A DNA stretch of 64,000 nt from Sinorhizobium fredii USDA 205 (lineage in GTDB: Bacteria > Pseudomonadota > Alphaproteobacteria > Rhizobiales > Rhizobiaceae): the NCBI RefSeq assembly GCF_001461695.1, contig NZ_AUTC01000099.1, forward strand, positions 83,381 to 147,380, written 5' to 3'. The notes under the pieces were generated by a model. That model did no database searches and was not told the DNA's origin. It saw only the letters and a program-made list of their open reading frames with translations. The stretch's first letter is position 1; every line of letters begins with the position of its first letter. A program made the translations under genes and the position numbers. Shown piece after piece: positions 9,621 to 20,174 of this stretch.

Positions 9621-9716
9621 TGACCCGCTCCGTCCCCACCGGCATCCGATCGACGACTGCGTACTTCCTTAGACCATCGCCGGGCTTAAGGACAAGACAC
9701 GCAGCAATTCAAAGTG

Positions 9717-9759
9717 CTACAGCGGTCTTTGTGCGTCTGAAGGACGCACGGCGCTGTAG
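9717..9759. repeat. Palindromic intergenic repeat, family A copy 2 (inverted)
   Basis: CTACAGCGGTCTTTGTGCGT ... ACGCACGGCGCTGTAG. The reverse complement matches copies at 3975 and 47211. It lies between rsfS and rlmH and may form a processing or stabilising hairpin in their transcript. Confidence 0.8.
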
Positions 9760-9881
9760 GTTTCGATCGGCAAAAACCCTCTTGCTGCCATCCACCCGAT
9801 CGGGTGATGACAGCCCTATCTCAAATCGGCACCGGTTGTCGCTCCGTCCTGAGGCTATGGGTCAGGGACGGGCGGCGCGTC

Positions 9882-10364
9882 TCAGTGCAGGGTGCTGTCC
9901 TCGATCTCCGGAGCCGCCCACATCTTTTCGATGTTGTAGAACTCCCGGATCTCGGGCCGGAAGATGTGAACGATCACATCGCCGGTGTCGATCAGCACCC
10001 AGTCGCCACCCTCGAGACCCTCGACGCGGGGATTGCCAAGGCCCTCGTCCTTCAGGTCCGTCACCAGGTGGTCGGCAATGGCCATCACATGCCTGTTCGA
10101 ACGCCCGGAGACGACGACCATGAAGTCTCCCAGCGCCGACTTTCCGGCAATGTTGATGCTGATAATGTCTTCTGCCTTTGAGTCCTCTAGGCTTTCGAGG
10201 ACCAGCTTAAGCGCACGGACAGCGGCTTCGTCGCTCGATCCCGTGCTGCGCGGGAATGCGGAGACCGCATATCCCTTGGCGTGTGCTGTTGTCAGGGTCT
10301 TTCCTTTCCGAATGAACAGAACAAGCACTTCCGGTTCGTGATCTGAGGTCGAACCGTGTGTCAA
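9882..10364 (-). CDS. rsfS: Ribosome silencing factor RsfS (start uncertain)
   Basis: Binds ribosomal protein L14 and blocks subunit joining when nutrients are scarce. The family core is clear: LESLEDSKAEDIISINI, GKSALGDFMVVVSGRSNRHV, and the C-terminal GDVIVHIFRPEIREFYNIEKMW. The frame reaches back to a TTG at 10364 (160 aa), but the first 23 residues look unlike the family. A strong ribosome site GGAAAGGAAAG lies just before codon 24, a CTG at 10295, from which the protein would read MTTAHAKGYAVSAF, a more typical N-terminus (137 aa). A GTG at 10328 is a third choice. It lies between nadD and rlmH, the standard order. Confidence 0.88.
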   Translation of the reverse strand: MTHGSTSDHEPEVLVLFIRKGKTLTTAHAKGYAVSAFPRSTGSSDEAAVRALKLVLESLEDSKAEDIISINIAGKSALGDFMVVVSGRSNRHVMAIADHLVTDLKDEGLGNPRVEGLEGGDWVLIDTGDVIVHIFRPEIREFYNIEKMWAAPEIEDSTLH

Positions 10365-10418
10365 ATGTAGGCACCAAACCGGTGCGGTTTCAAGACGCGA
10401 GAAATAAATGACGGGAAT

Positions 10419-11006
10419 TCACCCGGATTTGGCGGAACGAAGCGCCGTCGAACTCAAGGACGAGCGGGGGCCGTGGATGAAGGTCCAGGCCGGCGCCCTT
10501 CGAAACGCCAGCGTCGGCGCGTCGTCCTCGTCGATTCGCGCATGGTGGAAAGTCATCGCCATGCGCGACGACAGATAGGCGAGCGTCGCGCCCGGCCGGT
10601 CGATCACCGCGATCGGGAAGGTGCCGACGATCCGGCGCCAGTTCTGCCAGCGGTGGAAGCTGCGGAGATTGTCCGCCCCCATGACCCAGACGAAGCGGAC
10701 GCCGCGATTGCGCCGCCGGACGAATTCCAAGGTGCGCGCCGTATAGCTCTGGCCGAGCGCCTCTTCGAAGGCGGTGACCTTGATGCGCGGGTTGCGGGCG
10801 ATCTTCTCGCTCATTGCGATGCGCTCGGCGAGCGGTGCGAGATTGTTGTGGTCCTTCAGCGGATTGCCGGGCGTCACCATCCACCAGAGCTGGTCGAGCC
10901 CGAGCTTCTGCAGCGCCGTCTCGGCGACCAGCACATGGCCGGCATGGGGCGGGTTGAAGGACCCGCCGAACAGGCCGACCGCCATGCCGCCTTCGACATG
11001 CGGCAT
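10419..11006 (-). CDS. nadD: Nicotinate-nucleotide adenylyltransferase NadD
   Basis: Transfers AMP from ATP to nicotinate mononucleotide in NAD synthesis. It has 195 residues. The nucleotidyltransferase motif GLFGGSFNPPHAGH is at residues 11-24, and WWMVTPGNPLK plus the TLAYLSSRMAM region follow. The ISSTxxR-like motif usual near the C-terminus is not obvious; instead the protein ends SSLSSTALRSAKSG, in which SSTALR fills that place. Start: ATG at 11006, placing the motif at the usual distance. A weak ribosome site leaves an in-frame GTG eight codons upstream possible. It follows proA by about 35 bases, in the operon obgE-proB-proA-nadD. Confidence 0.94.
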   Translation of the reverse strand: MPHVEGGMAVGLFGGSFNPPHAGHVLVAETALQKLGLDQLWWMVTPGNPLKDHNNLAPLAERIAMSEKIARNPRIKVTAFEEALGQSYTARTLEFVRRRNRGVRFVWVMGADNLRSFHRWQNWRRIVGTFPIAVIDRPGATLAYLSSRMAMTFHHARIDEDDAPTLAFRRAPAWTFIHGPRSSLSSTALRSAKSG

Positions 11007-11041
11007 GCGCAGATATCTTGGCTTCACATCGGCAGGGGTCG

Positions 11042-12325
11042 TCAGGGCCGCACCTGTCCCGTGCCGCGCACGCGATATTTGAACGAGGTGAGCTGTTCGA
11101 CGCCAACGGGGCCGCGGGCATGCATCTTGCCCGTGGCAATGCCGATCTCGCCCCCCATGCCGAACTCGCCGCCATCGGCAAATTGCGTCGAGGCGTTGTG
11201 CAGGAGGATCGCCGAGTCGATTTCCGTGAAGAAGCGCTCGACGACGGCCGGATCCTCGGCAATCACCGCCTCGGTATGGGCCGAGGACCACGTGTTGATG
11301 TGCTCGATGGCGCCGGAAATGCCATCGACGAGCTTTGCCGAGATGATCGCGTCCAGATATTCGGTTGCCCAGTCTTCGTCGCCCGCCACTTTCAGGCCGG
11401 GAAGCAGGCCTTGCAACTCTTCCGAGACGCGTACTTCGCAGCCGGCGTCGAGGAGCCCCCGGAGCAGCGGTCTTGCCAACCGGTCGGTGGCGTTGCTGTC
11501 GATCAACAGGGTTTCGGCGGCGCCGCAAATGCCGGTGCGGCGCATCTTGGCATTGACGACGATTCTTGCCGCCATGTCGAGATCGGCCGACGCGTCGACA
11601 TAGACATGGCAGAGGCCCTCGAGATGCGCGAAAACCGGTACGCGGGCCTCGTTCTGGACGCGGGCGACGAGGCTCTTTCCGCCGCGCGGCACGATCACGT
11701 CGATCGCGCCATTGAGGCCCGAAAGCATGGCGCCGACGGCCGCGCGGTCGGCGACCGGAACCATCTGGATCGCATCCTCAGGCAGGCCCGCCGCCTTCAG
11801 CCCCTCGACGAGGCAGGCATGGATCGCCCGTGACGAATGGAAGCTGTCGGAGCCGCCGCGCAGGATCACGGCATTGCCGGCCTTGAGGCAAAGCGCGCCG
11901 GCATCGGCCGTGACATTGGGGCGGCTCTCATAGATCACCCCGATGACGCCGAGCGGCGTTCGGACCCGCTCGATATGCAGCCCGTTCGGCCGGTCCCATT
12001 CGGCGATGATATCGCCGACCGGATCCTTGAACGCGGCGATCGCCCGGATGCCGTCGGCCATGTCGCGGATACGGCCTTCCGTCAGCGTCAGCCGGTCGAT
12101 GAAGGCCTTGGCGACGCCACTTTCCCGCGCGTTTTCGAGATCGACCGCGTTGGCGGCGAGGATCTCGCCGCTCTTCGCGATGATCGCCTCCGCCATGGCG
12201 ACAAGCGCCGCATGTTTGCGCTCGGCGCTGGCAATGGCGAGCGGCCGGGCCGCTGCCTTGGCACGCCGGCCGATCTCCAACATGATTGCGTCGACGTCTG
12301 CGCCGTTCCTGGCCGCCTCAAGCAT
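11042..12325 (-). CDS. proA: Glutamate-5-semialdehyde dehydrogenase ProA
   Basis: Reduces gamma-glutamyl phosphate to glutamate semialdehyde with NADPH, the second step of proline synthesis. It has 427 residues, normal for the family. Landmarks are the substrate region [33 protein letters not shown] (in parts), and the catalytic cysteine in [15 protein letters not shown]. Start: ATG at 12325, which overlaps the proB stop in ATGCTTGA and is preceded by GAGGGG. A GTG-or-ATG extension to 12346 would add seven residues and lose that ribosome site. Tight overlap with proB suggests coupled synthesis of the kinase and reductase, which channel an unstable intermediate. Confidence 0.96.
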   Translation of the reverse strand: MLEAARNGADVDAIMLEIGRRAKAAARPLAIASAERKHAALVAMAEAIIAKSGEILAANAVDLENARESGVAKAFIDRLTLTEGRIRDMADGIRAIAAFKDPVGDIIAEWDRPNGLHIERVRTPLGVIGVIYESRPNVTADAGALCLKAGNAVILRGGSDSFHSSRAIHACLVEGLKAAGLPEDAIQMVPVADRAAVGAMLSGLNGAIDVIVPRGGKSLVARVQNEARVPVFAHLEGLCHVYVDASADLDMAARIVVNAKMRRTGICGAAETLLIDSNATDRLARPLLRGLLDAGCEVRVSEELQGLLPGLKVAGDEDWATEYLDAIISAKLVDGISGAIEHINTWSSAHTEAVIAEDPAVVERFFTEIDSAILLHNASTQFADGGEFGMGGEIGIATGKMHARGPVGVEQLTSFKYRVRGTGQVRP

Positions 12326-13499
12326 GGAGCTTGCCCCTCTTCTCATTCCCTCCCTCCTCGGACCGCGCGCCGGAGGGAGCCGTCATGACCATATCGTCGC
12401 GGTGCACCATGGCGGTGCGGCCGGCATAGCCGAGGATCGCAGCGATCTCGGCCGATTTCTTGCCGGCGATCTGGCGCGCGTCGTCGGCGTCATAGCCGGC
12501 AAGGCCGCGGGCGATCTCGCGGCCGGAATGGTTAAGGATCGCAATGGTGTCGCCGCGGCTGAACGTTCCCGACACCTGCCGGACACCGGCCGGCAGCAGG
12601 CTCTTGCCGGAACGCAGTGCCGTCTCCGCCCCGGCGTCGATCGTCAACGAACCGGCCGGCAGGAGCTGCCCGGCGATCCAGGTCTTGCGGGCCGTCACCG
12701 GCGAACCGGAAGGCGCGAACCAGGAGGAGCGGGCGCCGGCCTCGATCGCCTTCAGCGGGTGCTCCGGCTTCCCGGAGGCGATGATCATCGCGCAGCCGGC
12801 GGTGGTGGCGATCTTGCCGGCATCGATCTTGGTGCGCATGCCGCCGCGCGACAGCTCGGAGGCCGCGCCGCCTGCCATCGCCTCGATCTCCGGGGTGATC
12901 TCGGCAATCGACTCGAGGAAGCGGGCCTCCGGATCGAGATGCGGCGGAGCCGTATAGAGGCCGTCGATATCGGACAGCAGGACGAGCAGGTCGGCGCCGA
13001 CCATCGTCGCGACCCGGGCGGCTAGCCGGTCGTTGTCGCCGTAGCGGATCTCGGTGGTGGCGACCGTGTCGTTCTCGTTGATGATCGGCACGGAGCCGAG
13101 CTTCAGCAACTGGTTGATCGTGGCGCGCGCATTCAAGTAGCGGCGGCGCTCCTCCGTATCGCCGAGCGTCAACAGGATCTGCCCGGCGATGATCTGATCG
13201 GTCGAAAGGCTTTCCGACCAGGCGCGCGCCAGGGCGATCTGGCCGACGGCGGCCGCCGCCTGGCTTTCCTCGAGCTTTAGGGCGCCGGCCGGCAGGTTCA
13301 GCACGGTGCGGCCGAGCGCGATGGCACCCGAGGAGACGACCAGCACCTCGACGCCCTTCGCCTTCAGCGCGGCGATATCGGCGCACATGGCGTCGAGCCA
13401 GCTCTTCTTCAGCCCGCTCTTGCGGTCGACGAGGAGCGCCGAGCCGATCTTGATGACGATCCGACGGTATTTTTCGAGCGGTCTGCGGGTCGCGGCCAT
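12318..13499 (-). CDS. proB: Glutamate 5-kinase ProB
   Basis: Phosphorylates glutamate in the committed step of proline synthesis. It has 393 residues. The N-terminal amino-acid kinase domain (about 12-260) has [40 protein letters not shown] and [15 protein letters not shown]-terminal PUA domain (about 285-370) includes [16 protein letters not shown]. The start ATG at 13499 lies one base after the obgE stop (13501-13503), so the genes are almost certainly co-transcribed. It overlaps proA by eight bases. Feedback inhibition by proline is known for the family but cannot be read from the sequence. Confidence 0.96.
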   Translation of the reverse strand: MAATRRPLEKYRRIVIKIGSALLVDRKSGLKKSWLDAMCADIAALKAKGVEVLVVSSGAIALGRTVLNLPAGALKLEESQAAAAVGQIALARAWSESLSTDQIIAGQILLTLGDTEERRRYLNARATINQLLKLGSVPIINENDTVATTEIRYGDNDRLAARVATMVGADLLVLLSDIDGLYTAPPHLDPEARFLESIAEITPEIEAMAGGAASELSRGGMRTKIDAGKIATTAGCAMIIASGKPEHPLKAIEAGARSSWFAPSGSPVTARKTWIAGQLLPAGSLTIDAGAETALRSGKSLLPAGVRQVSGTFSRGDTIAILNHSGREIARGLAGYDADDARQIAGKKSAEIAAILGYAGRTAMVHRDDMVMTAPSGARSEEGGNEKRGKLHA

Positions 13500-13500
13500 C

Positions 13501-15266
<1,766 letters not shown>

Positions 15267-15270
<4 letters not shown>

Positions 15271-15899
15271 CGCATGCCTCCCCAGCTCTTGAGCGAAACC
15301 CAGGTCTTGCGGTCGAGCCTGTACCATTCGACGGCGACGGTGCCGCCGAGCGCCAGGCTGTCGACCATGCCGGAGCCCTGGAACTGAAAGCCGCACTTCT
15401 GGACGACCCGGCGCGAGGCCATGTTCATGACCCGGCAGCGCGCATCGATCTGGTCGATGTCGCGGGTGCGGAAGGCCATGTCGGTCAGCGCCTGCACCGC
15501 TTCGGTGGCATAGCCCTGGTTCCAGTAAGGCTCGCCCAGCCAGTAGCCGAGCTCGACCGTCCTGCCGTCGGCATGCGGCTCGATCCCGCAGCAGCCGAGG
15601 AATGCGCCATTGTCCGCTTTGGTGATCGCGTAGACGCACTTGCCAATCGTGCCGGCTTTTGTGCGTCGCACGAAATCGGCCGCATCCACCGTGGTGTACG
15701 GGTGCGGCATGCGCGAGACCATGGTGGCGATATTGGCGTTGTTGGCAAGATGGGCAAGGGCGTCGATATCGTCTTCGTGGGGCGTGCGCAAAACGAGCCG
15801 GGGCGATAACAATATCGGGCAGTCGGTCCTTGACCGTTGAGGCCTCAGCCTTTGTTCGGGAGACCGGGATTGGTCTTCCCTGACGAGCTCGGTTTGCAT
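15267..15899 (-). CDS. GNAT-family N-acetyltransferase (RimJ/RimL-like)
   Basis: Acetyl-CoA-dependent N-acetyltransferase of unknown substrate, 210 residues. The RimJ/RimL-type pattern is visible: SPRLVLRTPHEDDIDALAHL near the N-terminus, LGYWLGEPYWNQGYATEAVQAL for the acetyl-CoA loop, and ASRRVVQKCGFQFQG near the C-terminus. Start: ATG at 15899 is preferred because GAGGAAG lies at the right distance. The ATG at 15917 would place that site inside the gene. The N-terminal 35 residues are charged and poorly conserved. It is coupled by a 4-base overlap to the frameshifted GNAT gene, and a hairpin at 15921-15955 separates it from rpmA. Confidence 0.88.
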
Positions 15900-15920
15900 G
15901 GTTCTTCCTCCAGACATGCG

Positions 15921-15955
15921 AAAAGGGGAGTTGGGTATTGCCCCATCTCCCCTTT
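15921..15955 (-). terminator. Terminator-like hairpin after rplU-rpmA
   Basis: Stem AAAGGGGAG / CTCCCCTTT with further pairing in the loop (TGGG..CCCCA). On the minus strand it ends in TTTT. It lies between rpmA and the GNAT genes and probably ends the ribosomal protein transcript, wholly or in part. Confidence 0.6.
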
Positions 15956-16030
15956 GAAGTCTGGCTTCGGAACCTTGCGGGTGCGTCAGCCGGGTCGATG
16001 AGACGCCGGCTGTTTTAGAGCGCTACCGGC

Positions 16031-16300
16031 TTATTCCGCTGCTTCGGCTTTCGGCATTACAGACACGTAGACTCGGCCGTTGGCCTTCGTACGGAAGTCC
16101 ACGTTGCCGGCCGCAAGCGCAAAAATCGTATGGTCCTTGCCGAGGCCGACATTGGCGCCGGCATGCCACTTGGTGCCGCGCTGGCGCACGATGATGTTGC
16201 CTGCAATGACGGCTTCGCCGCCGAACTTCTTCACGCCAAGGCGCTTGGACTCAGAATCGCGACCGTTGCGCGACGAACCGCCAGCTTTTTTGTGTGCCAT
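16031..16300 (-). CDS. rpmA: 50S ribosomal protein L27
   Basis: Large-subunit protein whose N-terminus reaches the peptidyl-transferase centre. It has 89 residues and begins [20 protein letters not shown], the non-cleaved N-terminus of gram-negative L27. The conserved GNIIVRQRG and [10 protein letters not shown] follow. It lies 32 bases downstream of rplU, the universal rplU-rpmA order. The usual third member obgE is nearby on the same strand, but two GNAT genes lie between. Confidence 0.98.
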   Translation of the reverse strand: MAHKKAGGSSRNGRDSESKRLGVKKFGGEAVIAGNIIVRQRGTKWHAGANVGLGKDHTIFALAAGNVDFRTKANGRVYVSVMPKAEAAE

Positions 16301-16332
16301 TGGTGTTCTCCTTTAAACCTTCGATCCCGGAC

Positions 16333-16704
16333 TCAGTTTGCAGCTTCAGCGGCGGCTTCGGTCTTCTTCGAAGCCTTCTTCGCCTTGCCGCCGGCGGCAG
16401 CGATGTCCAGGATGCGGACGACCGTCTGATGCTGGCGATGGCCGCGCGAACGCTTGGAGTTCTGGCGGCGGCGCTTCTTGAAGGCGATGACCTTCTTGGC
16501 GCGGCCCTGGTCCACAACTTCGGCGCTGACGACGGCACCTTCGACAAACGGAGCACCGATGGTTGCATCGGCGCCGACGCCGACCATCAGGATCTCGGTG
16601 AATTCGATCTTGTCGCCTGCAACGCCTTCCAGCTTTTCGATGGTGATGACGTCGTCGGCTGCCACGCGGTACTGCTTACCGCCGGTCTTGATGACTGCGA
16701 ACAT
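16333..16704 (-). CDS. rplU: 50S ribosomal protein L21
   Basis: Large-subunit protein that binds 23S rRNA. It has 123 residues: the core [14 protein letters not shown] through [15 protein letters not shown] (about 102 residues) is the normal L21, and an Ala/Lys-rich tail ([21 protein letters not shown]) extends it, as seen in rhizobia. It is first in the rplU-rpmA operon. A TTGACA element at 16899-16904 probably drives it. Confidence 0.98.
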   Translation of the reverse strand: MFAVIKTGGKQYRVAADDVITIEKLEGVAGDKIEFTEILMVGVGADATIGAPFVEGAVVSAEVVDQGRAKKVIAFKKRRRQNSKRSRGHRQHQTVVRILDIAAAGGKAKKASKKTEAAAEAAN

Positions 16705-17009
16705 ATTTTATCCTTTCATGTTCGGTCCGGCTCTTTGCCTGGAAAAGCAAGGCCGTCTTTTTGTCAGTCGTTCATATTGAGCGGAGCGCCGCAGGGAAAC
16801 CCTCGACCTCCACCAGTGAACGGGCACAAACCATGACCCGGCGCGGTGCGGGCAGGCCACACCACTTCATGGCGCGGATTAAGGGAGTCGCCCTTCCTTG
16901 TCAAGGCGAAAGGCACTGAGTTGAAGATATTCTTCCTTCTGCCCCCTTGTCAGCGGCGGAAACTGTCGCTATGAACCGGCCGCGCTCAGATAGCGCCAAC
17001 CGGCCCCGC
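16705..17009. other. Intergenic region between rplU and tRNA-Ser
   Basis: 305 bases between divergent units. It contains the rplU promoter candidate (16876-16904) and a long rplU leader of about 165 bases. I see no ORF of interest and no definite tRNA promoter. Confidence 0.5.
16876..16904 (-). promoter_or_regulatory. Candidate sigma-70 promoter for rplU-rpmA
   Basis: On the minus strand a perfect TTGACA (16904-16899), a 17-base spacer and TAATCC (16881-16876). The -35 is ideal and the -10 weak, which is acceptable for rhizobial housekeeping promoters. Confidence 0.5.
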
Positions 17010-17099
17010 GGAGAGGTGGCAGAGTGGTTGAATGCACCGCACTCGAAATGCGGCATGGGTGCAAGCCCATCGGGGGTTCGAATCCCCCCCTCTCCGCCA
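17010..17099 (+). tRNA. tRNA-Ser (anticodon CGA)
   Basis: Acceptor stem GGAGAGG pairs with CCTCTCC (17089-17095), followed by G and an encoded CCA (17097-17099). The anticodon stem CCGCA/TGCGG encloses the loop CTCGAAA, giving anticodon CGA, which reads UCG. A long variable arm (CATGGGTGCAAGCCCAT) is typical of class II serine tRNA. The T-arm GGGGGTTCGAATCCCCC is complete. Confidence 0.97.
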
Positions 17100-17298
17100 T
17101 CTTCGTCAGAAATTCAAAGCATTATCACGGACCCGGCTCGTGCTCGCAGTCGGGTGTTTTGCCGGAGGACGGCTCAAATCGCGCGTCTTGCCTCTGACGC
17201 ACCTACCGAGCCGCCCCGAATCGGTAGTGTCGCGTCACTATTCTTTCGCAAAAGTTGCACAATAATGATAGTTGGACATGTCGGCCCCGGGGGACGAA

Positions 17299-20127
17299 AT
17301 GGCGATCAGCGATTCAACGCGAGTGAGTGCCGTTGCTCAGCAGATCAAAGAGGCGAGCAATCCTGATGTTCAGGCGGACATCGAGGCGCTGCTGAAGCAA
17401 CCCAGGGAGCGGCCTGCCTGGCTCCGGGAGGCACAGCAGGCGATGAAGCGACGCCTGCGCAACGAGCCTGCAATAGAAGCCGGCATCAGACCCGCGGCAG
17501 TCGACGAGGGCGCGGCGCCATCGGACGAAGTCGGCGTGCGCGAGACTATCGTCTTCGCGGTCGGCACCCCCGTCTATGTCGTTCGCGATGGCCGTATCGA
17601 CCTCGACAGCGCGCGTGCCGAGGCGAAGGGGTGGCGCAAACTCCTTGCCCAGCACGACGCCTCCATGGCCAATGTCCTGATGTCCGTCGGCCGGATCGAT
17701 GTCGACAATTTCGTCGACGACAGCCCCTATGTCGGCACGGCTTGGGTCATCGACGACGGCCTCGTCGTCACAAACCGCCATGTCGCCAATCTGTTTGCCG
17801 AGGCAAGCGGCGTCGGCTTCAAATTCCGCCTCGGATTCGATGCGCGAACACCAATCGGGGTCAAGGTCGACTTTCTCGAGGAACTCGGCAATGACAGGTC
17901 TGCAGAAGTCCGCGTCGAACGGATCGTCTGGGTGGCGCCGGAGACCGGACCCGATGTCGCTTTCTTGAAGCTTGCGCCAGCATCGACGCTGGTCGGGCGA
18001 AAGGCATTGGTTCGCGCCACCGAGACGCCGCGGCCGAAATTGCCGGTGGCTGTCATCGGCTATCCGGCACGCGACAGCCGGTTCTCCGATCGGGCGCTCG
18101 CCGAGAAGATCTTCGGTGGCGTCTTCGACAAGAAAAGGGTCGCTGTCGGCCAGATCCTCGGCGCGGGTGCCGACGAAATCACCCATGGATGCTCGACGCT
18201 CGGCGGTAATTCCGGCTCGCCGGTGATCGACATCGGAAGCGGCGAGGTGGTGGGTCTGCACTATCGCGGCATCGAATTCGTCGAGAACGACGCCGTTTCC
18301 GTGCCGATGTTGAACCGCTGTCTCGAACGGGCGCGCGCGATACAGGGGGTGGGAGGGCTAGCCGTGTCGAAGGATGAGAGCCAAGACGCGCGTGGGCGCG
18401 ACGGCGTCGTTCAGGTCGGATCAACACCGGGGAGTGTAACCTTCACGATACCGCTCAGAATCACGGTGGAACTCGGCGGTATAGCTGCCTCGCCGTTCAC
18501 CGCGGCAGCTTTGCCGACGATTGCGAGTGGCGCACTGCCCGCATCCGAGGTCGGAGGCCCCGTCGACAAGCAAAGGCTGGCGCAGGCCGTCGTCAACGCC
18601 CGCGCCCTTCTGGCGAACCGCGCAGATGTGGTGGCGATCAAGCCCGGCTACCGCTTCGCCGACGGAGCGATCACCGACGAGAAAGCGGTGGTGGTCTCCG
18701 TGCGCCGCAAGATCGAAAGGTCCTCGCTCGAATCGCGCGGCGTGCTTGCCTTGCCCACGCAGATCGACGGCGTGCGGGTCGATGTGGCGGTCGCCACAAC
18801 GGCCGACCTTTGCGGCGAAGGCACCGGGATCGGCGAGGAAGCGCGGGTGCCGAGTTGGCATACAGCCTATGAGAAACGGCCCGACCTGCCGATGACGCGC
18901 CGCAGCGCACAGATGCGTTTCGTCATCCATTCGGGTCCCGATTCCGGCTGGCCGCAACTGTCGAAATTCCTGAAGGCGACGCGCAAGTCGCTTGCGGTTG
19001 CGATGTATGAATTTGGGGCTCCCCACATTGTCGATGGCGTGATTGCAGGCGTGAAGGGAGCCAAGGAAACGATCGGCCTCGTTCTGCAACTCGGCGGCCA
19101 CGTCGGGAGCGGCACGAAAAAGGACGACTTCACCGATGCGGAAACGGTGGATCGGATTCGCGAGGCGAAGAAATCGAAATTTGACTTCGCCGCCGCCAGT
19201 GTCGGCAAGGCCGGCATTTTCGATTCCGCCTATCACATCAAGGTCGCCGTTCGCGACAGCCGCTCGCTATGGCTCTCGAGCGGCTCCTGGCAAACCTCCA
19301 ACCAGCCCAATGTCGATCCCTTGACGGAAGACAGCACCCCTGCGGCGCTCAGGCAGTTCAACCGCGAATGGCATGTGATCCTCGACAATGCCGAACTCGC
19401 GGAGCTTTTCGCGAACCATATCGAACGCGACCTCAAGGAGGCGCGGGAGACCGAGGAAGCTCCGGCTCCGGCAGAACCGCTTGTCTTCGTGCCGGCCGGC
19501 ATGTTGGCCGACCTGGAAGCGGCGGCAAAGCCCCGCTATTTCCCGCCGCTCGAGGGTCGCCGCATGCTCGATGTGCATCCGATCCTGACGCCGGACAATT
19601 ACATCGAGACCGTGCTGCCCTTCATCCAGGCGGCAAGACGCTCGGTATTGTTTCAGAACCAGAGCTTCAACACGAAGACGGTCGGCGGCGACTACGGCAA
19701 GTTGCTTGATGCGCTTCTCGCCAAGCAGCAGGACGGGCTCGACGTTCGCGTCATCTTCCGCAGCTTCGGTCCCGACGATCGGGACACGATCTCTTTCGCC
19801 AAGGATTATGGCTTCGACACCGGGCGGATCCGCATCCAGAAAAACTGCCATACGAAGGGCATCATCGTGGACGGCGAGGCGGCGCTGGTCGGGAGCCACA
19901 ATTGGACGACCGCCGGAACCGGCTTCAACCGGGATGCCAGCCTGATCTTCTACGACCGGGAGATCGCCGAGTTCTATCGCGCCCTGTTCGAATACGATTG
20001 GGAGCGCATCGGGCCGGCCAGGATCGACGAGACGCTTCCGCCGCCAATTCTCGTATCGCCGGGGGAAGAGACCGTGCCGCCACCGGGATATGTCGCGGTC
20101 CCGCGATCGGTCTTGCTGGGACGCTGA
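17299..20127 (+). CDS. Trypsin-like protease fused to a tandem phospholipase D-like nuclease/lipase
   Basis: A 942-residue multidomain protein. Residues 1-60 are a charged helical N-terminus. A trypsin-like domain spans about 130-345, with His161 (VTNRHVANL), Asp219 (GPDVAFL) and Ser305 (GGNSGSPVID), a complete triad. A middle domain at about 415-530 (VVAIKPGYRFADGAITDEKA; GVRVDVAVATT) resembles modules attached to bacterial trypsin-like proteins. Two PLD repeats follow at about 545-740 and 760-920, with complete HKD motifs H646-K648-D653 and H851-K853-D858. There is no signal peptide or membrane segment, so it is probably cytosolic. Start: ATG at 17299 with GGGGGA upstream; TTG 17272 or ATG 17278 would extend it. 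It stands alone after tRNA-Ser. Substrates are unknown; a role as a conflict or defence effector is an inference. Confidence 0.85.
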   Translation: MAISDSTRVSAVAQQIKEASNPDVQADIEALLKQPRERPAWLREAQQAMKRRLRNEPAIEAGIRPAAVDEGAAPSDEVGVRETIVFAVGTPVYVVRDGRIDLDSARAEAKGWRKLLAQHDASMANVLMSVGRIDVDNFVDDSPYVGTAWVIDDGLVVTNRHVANLFAEASGVGFKFRLGFDARTPIGVKVDFLEELGNDRSAEVRVERIVWVAPETGPDVAFLKLAPASTLVGRKALVRATETPRPKLPVAVIGYPARDSRFSDRALAEKIFGGVFDKKRVAVGQILGAGADEITHGCSTLGGNSGSPVIDIGSGEVVGLHYRGIEFVENDAVSVPMLNRCLERARAIQGVGGLAVSKDESQDARGRDGVVQVGSTPGSVTFTIPLRITVELGGIAASPFTAAALPTIASGALPASEVGGPVDKQRLAQAVVNARALLANRADVVAIKPGYRFADGAITDEKAVVVSVRRKIERSSLESRGVLALPTQIDGVRVDVAVATTADLCGEGTGIGEEARVPSWHTAYEKRPDLPMTRRSAQMRFVIHSGPDSGWPQLSKFLKATRKSLAVAMYEFGAPHIVDGVIAGVKGAKETIGLVLQLGGHVGSGTKKDDFTDAETVDRIREAKKSKFDFAAASVGKAGIFDSAYHIKVAVRDSRSLWLSSGSWQTSNQPNVDPLTEDSTPAALRQFNREWHVILDNAELAELFANHIERDLKEARETEEAPAPAEPLVFVPAGMLADLEAAAKPRYFPPLEGRRMLDVHPILTPDNYIETVLPFIQAARRSVLFQNQSFNTKTVGGDYGKLLDALLAKQQDGLDVRVIFRSFGPDDRDTISFAKDYGFDTGRIRIQKNCHTKGIIVDGEAALVGSHNWTTAGTGFNRDASLIFYDREIAEFYRALFEYDWERIGPARIDETLPPPILVSPGEETVPPPGYVAVPRSVLLGR

Positions 20128-20174
20128 TCACCGCAATCGGGTCGGCGACGGCGTGTTGACGGGTGGCGCGCCGG

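Noticed and set aside
10419..11528. Long N-terminal extension of nadD
   Set aside because: The upstream part lies within proA in another frame and is Arg-rich low-complexity shadow; the nucleotidyltransferase motif needs only the 195-residue form.
17010..20174. Integrative island using tRNA-Ser as attachment site
   Set aside because: I looked for a second copy of the tRNA 3' end (TTCGAATCCCCCCCTCTCC) downstream of the trypsin-PLD gene and saw none, and there is no integrase nearby. Adjacency alone does not show integration.
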